Assembly: GCA_030826885.1 (NCBI GenBank)
Contig: JAUUDF010000045.1
Span: forward strand, 1 to 64,000
Direction: 5' to 3'
From: Sulfurovum sp.
GTDB taxonomy: Bacteria > Campylobacterota > Campylobacteria > Campylobacterales > Sulfurovaceae
Length of the DNA: 64,000 nt
Within the stretch, counting starts at the first letter, position 1; the number at the start of each line of letters is the position of its first letter. This document shows, in pieces, positions 56,246-64,000 of this stretch. The notes beneath the pieces were generated by a model. The model was not told the DNA's origin, did no database searches, and saw nothing but the letters and a program-made list of their open reading frames with translations. Position numbers and translations under genes: made by a program.

Positions 56246-58198
56246 AATACAACGATGAAACAGGCGCCCTGCTCTGTATTTTGCGCTTTTAGCACGGCAT
56301 TGTGTTTTGAGGCAATTCTTTGGCTCATGTAGAGCCCTATACCTGTACCCTTTGCCTCTTCCTTGGTGGTGACGTTCGCTTCAAAGAGTGTATCGATGAC
56401 CGTTTCGGGAATGCCTCCGGCATTGTCTTCTATTTCGAGTCTGTTCCCCGATGCATCGGCAATAAGACGAATACGGATGAGGCGCTGGGTGATGTCTCTC
56501 TCAACAAAGGCATCTTTGGCATTGTTGATGATGTTGAGAATGAGATGCTTGAATTCGTTGGCATAACCGTGTATGACAATGGCATCTTTTCGTTCTATGT
56601 TGACGAGTATATGGTGCTTGAGTATGTCATCTTCGGCAAGGAAGAGAGCCGAATTGACGACATCGAGCAGGCTGAACTCGGCAGCTTCCTTGTCGGGACG
56701 GAAGAAGGAACGGAACTCGTCAAGGGTATTGACCATATGGTCTATCTGGGTCTGGATATCTTTTCTGAATTTTTCAATGTATGCCTGATCGACATTGCCC
56801 TCTTCAAAATCGTTACGGATGAGTTCGCTGTAGAGCGTGAGTGCATTGAGCGGCTGTTTCCACTGGTGGGCGACAGAATCCATCATTTCGCCCATGACTG
56901 CCATTTTGGACTGCTGTATGAGCATCTCTTCCTGGGCGAGCCGAAGCTGGTGCTCCTTGTTCTCGCGTGCTTTGGAACGTGCAAGGTTGACGGTGCGTCT
57001 ATTGAGATTCTCTACCAGGGTGCCTATTTCTCCTTTGTCACGGCATGTCAGGAGCGTTGTTTCGGTATTGTCGATGATTGCCTGCTGGAGCTGTCGGTTG
57101 ATATGGGCTATGGGTTTGACAAAAATATGGCTCAGAGCGACATAGCCGAATATGGTTGCAAGAATTGTAAGCACTACCGTGATGGCGAGAATCTTGTAGA
57201 AGAGCTCATTGTAATGTGCGAGTACCTGGTCCTTTGGAATACCTACAATCAGACTCCATTGCGTTCTTGGAAAATGATAAATGGCAAGTACACTCTTTGT
57301 GTGCAGCATAGGGTCGTCGGGTATGATACAGATACTCTCTGTAAGGGTATCGAGATTGTCCGCAGAGACATCGCCGATATTGGCATAACACAGGGTATTT
57401 TCTTTCTTCTCTTGCAATAAAGGAGCGATATAATGCATGATGCTCTTGAAGGAAGTCCCCTTTATTTGAAAAATATTGGATGCTTTGGAAAAGTGGCCAA
57501 AGCGTGTAGATTTTCCGATGAAGTTTCCTTTTTTATCGAGCATAATCAGGTAGCTGTTTTCTTTGCCCTCTATATGTTTCAGCAATGTGCTCTTTACACT
57601 CTTTTGTATGGCGATGTCAATGCTCGCAGCCCCAATAAAGCGTTCTTGTACATAAATTGGCGAGACGACAGTGATCATTTTCGTTTGTGTACCAGGGTCT
57701 GTATAGACCTCTGTCCATGCCGTATGTTTGTCGGGAACCTGTTTTGCAAGCGTATAAAACTGCATTGTGCGGAAGGTTTTTGGGTAGTTTGTAAAAAGAC
57801 CAAAGGTTGAAGTTGCCTTGTCTTTTATAAAAAAGAGCGGTGTATTGTTTTGATCTTCAAAGGCATCCGGTTCAAACCAGATACTGCTGCTGATGACATC
57901 GAGAGAGTTTTTACTGTGGTTTGAGAGGATCGCTGTAACAATATCGGTATTTTTGTAAATTTTGTCTTTGAGATTCTCAGTGACCGCAGCGAGTGTTTGT
58001 GTTGTCTCCTCTGCCTTGAACTGCCTGCTGCGAATATTTTGTAAAATGTCCGAAGTGATCAGTGCCACTTCCTTGGATGCATTTGCAGGAAGATTTTGCT
58101 CCCGAAAAAAAGAGACTGATAATACTGATGAGAAAGATGAGCGAGATGAAGAGAAAAAACCCCAACATCTTGATTTGGACACTGTTATACCATTTCAT
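56203..58198 (-). CDS. Cache-domain sensor histidine kinase, frameshifted near N-terminus
   Basis: MKWYNSVQIKMLGFFLFISLIFLISIISLFF in one frame; REQNLPANASKEV... plus HAMP, DSVAHQWKQPLNALTLYSELIRNDF, NIINNAKDAF, GTGIGLYMSQRI in another; break at A7 run 58105-58111. Confidence 0.85.
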
Positions 58199-58332
58199 AC
58201 TTCCCCTCTTCTTTACCGTCTACATTATAGCAGGGCATAAATTAAAGTTATGCAGTGTGAATACATCAATGGTTAACCAATCTGTATTACAATGATGCCG
58301 AAAAACGATGTCAACACGATGGAATACATTTT

Positions 58333-59676
58333 ATGCCGAATAAACGATTAGCAGCCCTGTTTCTTACCTTTATGTTTGTGAGCATGACGCTCATTCATGC
58401 AGACTATACCCTCAAGCCAAGTCACCGAAATGCGAGTCGCATCGACCATATGCCCAAGGGGAAAGTCGCCGATATGTGGAAAATACCGCAGGATCCTTCC
58501 TTTTACGCCAAGCAGATAAAACCGTGGTCCAAAGCGGCCCAAAAGCGTGCGGACAGGGAGTTTAACCGAAAGTACTTCAAGCCGTGGAGACTGAAAAAGC
58601 TCGATATTCCGGTGCAGGATTACGGTTGGGATGTACGGTTCGTTACCAAAAACGAGATCTATACGGAGAGCGGCAAGCGCATACCCGCATCCGTCTACAA
58701 ACGCTGGATAGAGAACGCGAACTATAAAGCGAAAGATACCAAGCGATACTATGCCATCACCACGGAGCGTGCCAATGTACGTGCCCTTCCTACAATGCGT
58801 GCGTTCTATCTTGACCCAAGGCGTGTGGGTGAAGGGTTCCCCTTTAACTACAATCAGAACTCGGCACTGCACATGAATGTACCGCTCTATGTCTCCCACT
58901 TTTCCAAAGATGGCAAATGGGCATTTGTCCGCGCCTCCTACTCTTTTGGATGGGTCAGGCTCAAAGATATCGCCTTTGTGGACAGAAAGTTCATGAAGGC
59001 GTTTGAGAACGGCAGGTATGCGATGACCGTAAAGGACAATCTGCGCCTTTACAATGAGTTCGGAAGAGCGGTCAGCTTTGTCAAACTCGGTACCCTTCTC
59101 CCTGTGGCAAAAGATGGTGTGCGTTACCTTTGTGCGGCACGTACGGTCAACGGTCAGGTACGGCTGAAAAAGGTACGTGTGGCTGCAAAGGGGCTCATTG
59201 CCCGCAAACCGCTGCCGTTTACCTCCAGAAATGTCGCAAGGGTCGCCAAAGAGTTCTACGGAGAGCCTTACGGATGGGGCGGAGGCTACGGGTGTCGTGA
59301 CTGTTCTGCAACCACACGTGATTTCCTTGGCGTTTTTGGGATATTTCTGCGCAGAAATTCCAGCAAGCAGGCATCTGACGGAAAGCAGATTCCCATCAAG
59401 GGACTTTCGAAATGGGCAAAAAAGAAAAAGATCATCCGTGAAGCGGAGCCGTTTCGCTCTCTGATCTATGTCCCCGGGCATATTGTGCTCTATCTCGGTC
59501 AGTACAAAGGGGAGCCGGTTATTATGCACACCTACTGGGGTATACGCAAAAATGACGGTACCAAACTCATTACGGGACGTACCATCATTACAACCACGGA
59601 GCCCGGCAAAGAGCGCCGGGATGTACGTGAAAAGAGTAAGCTGATCAATACCCTTAGAACGATTGTCAAATTCTAA
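58333..59676 (+). CDS. SH3-domain / NlpC-P60-type peptidoglycan hydrolase
   Basis: ITTERANVRALPTMRAFY (SH3b); GEPYGWGGGYGCRDCSATTRDFLGVFGIFLRRNS (C40-type Cys); PGHIVLYLG. Confidence 0.85.
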   Translation: MPNKRLAALFLTFMFVSMTLIHADYTLKPSHRNASRIDHMPKGKVADMWKIPQDPSFYAKQIKPWSKAAQKRADREFNRKYFKPWRLKKLDIPVQDYGWDVRFVTKNEIYTESGKRIPASVYKRWIENANYKAKDTKRYYAITTERANVRALPTMRAFYLDPRRVGEGFPFNYNQNSALHMNVPLYVSHFSKDGKWAFVRASYSFGWVRLKDIAFVDRKFMKAFENGRYAMTVKDNLRLYNEFGRAVSFVKLGTLLPVAKDGVRYLCAARTVNGQVRLKKVRVAAKGLIARKPLPFTSRNVARVAKEFYGEPYGWGGGYGCRDCSATTRDFLGVFGIFLRRNSSKQASDGKQIPIKGLSKWAKKKKIIREAEPFRSLIYVPGHIVLYLGQYKGEPVIMHTYWGIRKNDGTKLITGRTIITTTEPGKERRDVREKSKLINTLRTIVKF

Positions 59677-59698
59677 CTATTTGGGTACAATACGTGCC

Positions 59699-60331
59699 AT
59701 GAGAAAAGAAGTACACAAAGAACCCAGACACAAACAGAAGATCAAGCTCTTTACCACGAATATCATTGCAGGAGAGTTCAAGGGAAAACAGATCGAGATC
59801 CCCGATATCTCCACTACAAGAAGCTCCAAATCCATTTTGCGAGAGTCATTTTTCAACACTATCCAGTTCGAGATCATCGACCGTAACTTCGTTGAGGTCT
59901 TTGCCGGAAGCGGTTCGGTAGGACTTGAAGCACTCAGCCGCGGTGCCGCGCAGTGCTACTTCATGGAGTACAACAAAGTAGCCTTCAGATCGTTGGAAAA
60001 CAACATCAAACAGACAGACCCGTCACGCTGCCATGCCTTTTACGGGGACAGTTTCGAGAACTTCGAGACGGTGTATTCACTGGTGAAACGTCAGGGAAGC
60101 AAGACCTACTTCTACTTCGATCCTCCATTTTCTACCCGTGACGGCATGGACGATGTCTATGACAAGACTATTGCCCTTATTGAGCAAATAGAACCGGACG
60201 TATGTGAAATGGTCGCCGTTGAACACATGACAAACCTGACGATGCCGGAAACCATCGGCGCACTTGAAAAGACCAAAAAGAGAAAATTCGGCCGCAGCAC
60301 CCTGACCTACTATAAAGCCAATGAGCTTTAA
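59699..60331 (+). CDS. rsmD: 16S rRNA (guanine(966)-N(2))-methyltransferase RsmD-like
   Basis: TRSSKSILRESFFNTIQFEIIDRNFVEVFAGSGSVGLEALSRGA; YFDPPF. Confidence 0.87.
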   Translation: MRKEVHKEPRHKQKIKLFTTNIIAGEFKGKQIEIPDISTTRSSKSILRESFFNTIQFEIIDRNFVEVFAGSGSVGLEALSRGAAQCYFMEYNKVAFRSLENNIKQTDPSRCHAFYGDSFENFETVYSLVKRQGSKTYFYFDPPFSTRDGMDDVYDKTIALIEQIEPDVCEMVAVEHMTNLTMPETIGALEKTKKRKFGRSTLTYYKANEL

Positions 60332-60428
60332 AAGTATACTCTTTGGTATTTTTGTATTCATTGTCAACATTTTATTTACTTCAGTGATCGCTTCATGCTA
60401 TACTATTGATATTTCAGTATAGGAGGAA

Positions 60429-60869
60429 ATGATGGATCACAATGCACACATGCAGCGCTATTATGAACGCTGCGATATGGACCTGATAAAAGGAAGACTC
60501 AAAACACTTTTGCTCCAGGCGCAAAAAGAGATTGAGGAGATAGAAGCGAGTGCACTCGATTTGGAAAAAATGGTACTTATAGATGTTCGGGAAGCGGATG
60601 AATTTGCATCGGGGGTTATTCCTGCACAGACTCTTTTTACCATTCCAAGAGGAAAGATCGAATTTGCCGTTGACGACAAACTGGTTGATTTGAGCGATCA
60701 TACCATTGTCTGTTACTGTCTGAAGGGTGCAAGAGGACTGATGGCAGCCATGACTCTGAAAAAACTTGGATTTAGCACCGTGTTGAACCTCAAAGGGGGC
60801 ATAGAGAGTTGGGTACAGGAAGGTTATCCTGTTAAAAATTATCTGGGGCTGTTTACTCTAAAGAGATAA
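60429..60869 (+). CDS. Rhodanese-like domain protein
   Basis: MVLIDVREADEFASGVIPAQTLFTIPRGKIEF; TIVCYCLKGARGLMAAMTLKKLGFSTVLNLKGGIESW. Confidence 0.88.
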   Translation: MMDHNAHMQRYYERCDMDLIKGRLKTLLLQAQKEIEEIEASALDLEKMVLIDVREADEFASGVIPAQTLFTIPRGKIEFAVDDKLVDLSDHTIVCYCLKGARGLMAAMTLKKLGFSTVLNLKGGIESWVQEGYPVKNYLGLFTLKR

Positions 60870-60902
60870 AGCGTGCTATACTAACAGCAAAAAAGAAGAA
60901 AC

Positions 60903-61655
60903 ATGACCAAAAAAGAAGACCACATTGCCCTTTTCATTGACTGTGACAACATTTCGCACAGAGCGATCGAAGGGATCATCAACGAACTGAGCAAATACGG
61001 AGTGGTGAACATTCGTCAGGCATATGGAAACTGGACAAAAGACAACCTGAAAAACTGGGAGGAGAAGCTGTTGGAGTTTGCCATTAAGCCCATTCAGCAG
61101 TTCGATTACTCCAAAAACAAGAATGCCACCGACATCCTTATGACCATCGATGCGATTGATCTGCTGCATACCAAGAACATCGATGCCTTTGCCTTTGCTA
61201 CCAGCGACAGTGACTTTACCCCGGTCGTGATGCGTGTGCAGGCAGAGGGAATCAAGGTATTTGGTTTTGGTGAGAAAAAGACGCCAAAACCGTTTATGGC
61301 AGCCTGTTCACAGTTTATTTTTACCGAGAATCTGACCAATCTGTCTTCAGGCAGTGACGATACGGCGGAAATGCCTGTTGAAAAAGAGAAAAAACGAAAA
61401 ACCGGGCGCGAACTGCGGCAGGACAGCTGGCTTGTCAACCTATTGCGAACGGCCGTCGAGCAGACTGCTGATGACTACGGATGGGCAAACCTTGCCGAGG
61501 TGGGACAGTACATCAACAATAAATCATCCTTCTCTCCGCTCAACTACGGCTATAAGAAGCTGAGCAATCTCATTAAAGAGATCGATCTGTTCGACATCGC
61601 CTATGATGAAGTAAGCAAGCAAATGAGCATACGCGACAAACGCTGGAAACAGTAA
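60903..61655 (+). CDS. NYN-domain (LabA-like) protein with C-terminal LOTUS/OST-HTH-like region
   Basis: IALFIDCDNISHRAIEGII; NATDILMTIDAIDLL; FAFATSDSDFTPVVMRV; C-term WANLAEVGQYINNKSSFSPLNYGYKKLSNLIKEIDLFDI. Confidence 0.85.
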   Translation: MTKKEDHIALFIDCDNISHRAIEGIINELSKYGVVNIRQAYGNWTKDNLKNWEEKLLEFAIKPIQQFDYSKNKNATDILMTIDAIDLLHTKNIDAFAFATSDSDFTPVVMRVQAEGIKVFGFGEKKTPKPFMAACSQFIFTENLTNLSSGSDDTAEMPVEKEKKRKTGRELRQDSWLVNLLRTAVEQTADDYGWANLAEVGQYINNKSSFSPLNYGYKKLSNLIKEIDLFDIAYDEVSKQMSIRDKRWKQ

Positions 61656-61658
61656 GGT

Positions 61659-63719
61659 TCAGCTTGCCTTCACCTTGCCCTTTTTGGGGCTCTCTTCAAC
61701 AAATTCACCTTTTATCAGTCCCGCTTCATGCAGAAACTGGGAAGGTTTATAGTCTGTTTTTTTCAGTTTGTCATACTTTGCAAGAGAGAGGTAGAGTTTG
61801 TCTTTCGCCCGTGTAACCGCAACATAAAAGAGCCTTCGCTCCTCTTCTATGGAGCTCATCATTCTGCGGTTGGGGAAACGTCCGTCAACCAGATCGACCA
61901 CATAGACCTCCGGAAACTCCAGCCCTTTGCTTGCATGTACCGTTAGAAGGTTCACCCCCTCCCCCTCGCTCAGCTCTCCGCCGCCGAGTACCATGGCATT
62001 GATAAAACGCTGCAGTTGGGCGTACTGTCTTGAGAGGTTCAGCAGGAGGTTAGCTTTGCGGACAATGCGCTCTTTGGCGGTTTTTTTCTTCTCTTCGTCT
62101 ATCTCTCCGTTTTTGAGTCTCCCCCGCTGATTTGAGAGTGTCTCGACGATACCTGTATAGAGTGCGGAAGAGATGACCTTTTGCAGTATCTTTGCCGGAC
62201 TCTCCTCTTCCCTTAACGATACCAGCAGGCGGTAGAAACGGTCGAAGAACTTTACTGCTTCCTGTGTCAGTTTCGGATGTTTGAGTATGGGGTGTGCATA
62301 GACATCCGGAGTAAGTTCAAGGTGTTTAAAACGGGTTGCGGAGCCTATTTCGAAGTCATCGTCAAAGAGTCCGAGCTGTACGTTCTTTGCAGGGTTGAGT
62401 TTTGGAAGATCCTTCTCTGCCGGTGAGAGGATGCCACGCATGAGGCTGCCGTGTCCAAAATGCAAAAAACACTGGAACATCTCTTTGGAGAGTGCGGAAC
62501 CCACACCGGAGGCATATTCAAAAATATGAATAAACGCCATCATATCTTTTGGGTTGACCAGAAGCGAGAGTACATCAAGCAGAAACTTTATCTCCTTGGC
62601 ATCAAAAAAACTCGTTCCCCCTTTACGCTTGCAGCTGATGCCCATTTCACGCAGGCTTGCCTCGATGCCGTCAGCGGAAGAGTTGTTTCGGAAAATAACC
62701 GCAATGTCATCATTGGGCACATGGGTGTGTTTGATCGAATGTGCAATGGACTGATACTGCTCAAAGAGATCATTGTAGATAAGCAGACGCGGCGGGTGGG
62801 TCTTGCCATGGCGCCCTACTTCAAGTTTTTTGGGGTAAATGCGCTCATTGCGCTCGATGACACGGTTGGCAAGAGAGAGAATGGGAGCCGTAGAGCGGTA
62901 GTTGGTCTTGAGTGTGAAAACTTTTGCATCGGGGTAGCGCGAGGCAAAGGTAGCGATGTTCTCGATATTCGCCCCGTTAAAGGCATAGATGCTCTGGTCA
63001 TAGTCTCCTACACAAAAGAGTGATTTTGGTTTGAGTGCATCGATCAGTGCACTTTGAAGTGTATTGGTGTCCTGATACTCGTCTACAAGTACTTCGTCGA
63101 AGGTTATTTCGTGTGTTTCAAGGTGCCGTTTGATGCGCAGCAGCAGGTCATTGAAGGAGGCAAACCCGTACGCCTCCTTCTCCGATTCGAACTCTTCGAC
63201 AATATGCATATAGGCATCCATAAGCATCTCATGTTCAGGATATTTTTCCAAAAACCAGACATCAAAACCCTCAAGAGAAGCATTCTGGTAGAGTGAGTAC
63301 ATCTCATAGAGGTAGGTTGCCGAAAAGGGAGCGACAGGCAGGTTCATGCGCTCGAAATTGCGCTTTTCGTAAATGCTGCGAAAGAGCGTTTTGAGCTCGG
63401 AGGGCTGTTTGAGTGCCAGGTTGGGATGAAGTTTTTTAAGCCAGCGGTAGCTGACGGCATGGAAGGTGCCAGACTCAATCTGACTGACCACTTTTTTGGG
63501 GAAAAAGCGTTCGAGTCTAGCGATCATCTCTCCTGCGGCCTTGTTGGTAAAAGTCAGCAGCAAAATTTTTGACGGCTCTATCCCGCTTTGAAGCAGATGG
63601 GCAATGCGTCCCACAATGGTAGAGGTCTTCCCCGTACCGGCAGAAGCAATAATGAGGTTGTGTCCAAGTGGAGCGGTTGCAGCACTCAGCTGCTCGTCAT
63701 TGAGGGCTGAGAGCGGCAC
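61659..63719 (-). CDS. UvrD/Rep-family superfamily I helicase
   Basis: IIASAGTGKTSTIVGRIAHLL; VDEYQDTNTLQ; VGDYDQSIYAFNGA; LLTVHASKGLEFPEVYVVDL. Confidence 0.93.
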   Translation of the reverse strand: MPLSALNDEQLSAATAPLGHNLIIASAGTGKTSTIVGRIAHLLQSGIEPSKILLLTFTNKAAGEMIARLERFFPKKVVSQIESGTFHAVSYRWLKKLHPNLALKQPSELKTLFRSIYEKRNFERMNLPVAPFSATYLYEMYSLYQNASLEGFDVWFLEKYPEHEMLMDAYMHIVEEFESEKEAYGFASFNDLLLRIKRHLETHEITFDEVLVDEYQDTNTLQSALIDALKPKSLFCVGDYDQSIYAFNGANIENIATFASRYPDAKVFTLKTNYRSTAPILSLANRVIERNERIYPKKLEVGRHGKTHPPRLLIYNDLFEQYQSIAHSIKHTHVPNDDIAVIFRNNSSADGIEASLREMGISCKRKGGTSFFDAKEIKFLLDVLSLLVNPKDMMAFIHIFEYASGVGSALSKEMFQCFLHFGHGSLMRGILSPAEKDLPKLNPAKNVQLGLFDDDFEIGSATRFKHLELTPDVYAHPILKHPKLTQEAVKFFDRFYRLLVSLREEESPAKILQKVISSALYTGIVETLSNQRGRLKNGEIDEEKKKTAKERIVRKANLLLNLSRQYAQLQRFINAMVLGGGELSEGEGVNLLTVHASKGLEFPEVYVVDLVDGRFPNRRMMSSIEEERRLFYVAVTRAKDKLYLSLAKYDKLKKTDYKPSQFLHEAGLIKGEFVEESPKKGKVKAS

Positions 63720-64000
63720 TTATGCGTGACCGATGATGTAGTAGGTGGGTTTGTTTTCGACTTTTTGCAGTTTGAGCTTGTATTTGTCTGCCCAGTGGTT
63801 GACCAGATCGGTAAAGGCGCTGAGATTGTCGGCATTGTCGTCCGCGTCACATTTTATTTTGAGGTGGTCGACGGAGTTGGACATGGCGATGTAGCCTTTC
63901 TCTACCGCCAGTGCATCGGCAAAGGAAGGAATGTGCGGCAGAAAAGTGTCAAGTCCTTCAGTCTTTTCCATAATGGTGTTGATCTGTTTGAGTGTTTGCT
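63720..64000 (-). CDS. Hypothetical protein, 5' end beyond window
   Basis: Frame open through the window edge (QTLKQINTIMEKTEGLDTFLPHIPSFADALAV...). Confidence 0.45.
   Translation of the reverse strand, partial: QTLKQINTIMEKTEGLDTFLPHIPSFADALAVEKGYIAMSNSVDHLKIKCDADDNADNLSAFTDLVNHWADKYKLKLQKVENKPTYYIIGHA

Noticed and set aside
60321-60422. 33-aa ORF MSFKSILFGIFVFIVNILFTSVIASCYTIDISV overlapping the rsmD end
   Set aside because: Could be a small membrane protein, but there is no strong RBS or conservation evidence available from sequence alone.

Overview
The window is gene-dense chromosomal DNA from a Campylobacterota (Epsilonproteobacteria) organism, probably Sulfurovum-like. That placement is inferred from gene content and style, not from a search. 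Contents in order: a truncated IS256-type transposase next to a cut LVIVD-repeat gene; an M20 peptidase divergent from two tandem ATP-grasp ligases and a large M14 carboxypeptidase (M14-Fn3-DNRLRE-DNRLRE-Fn3) with no visible signal peptide; a frameshifted PAS-GGDEF gene; an LRV-like repeat protein plus MoxR AAA+ ATPase; a metal-handling region (arsRCB, corA, CopZ-like chaperone, IS21 istB remnant, znuABC, decayed multiheme cytochrome c); a VWA/DUF2201 - C39 peptidase - MotA/TolQ-like - MotB/OmpA-like run; housekeeping genes (mltG, ychF, pepA, glnS with a GatB/YqeY-like tail, psd, rsmD, uvrD-like helicase); an AlgI/AlgX-like O-acetylation pair; a TetR-methyltransferase-DUF2238 operon behind four operator-like palindromes spaced exactly 42 bp apart; methyltransferases including BioC-like; a frameshifted sensor kinase; and a NYN-LOTUS-like protein. 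The best candidates for an undescribed system are the ATP-grasp/M14/M20 cluster (1.2-7.4 kb) and the LRV-MoxR ... VWA-C39-stator genes (8.7-25.5 kb). The phased TetR operator array is the most striking non-coding signal. I recognised no tRNA, rRNA or CRISPR array. All family calls come from reading motifs by eye; no searches were run.
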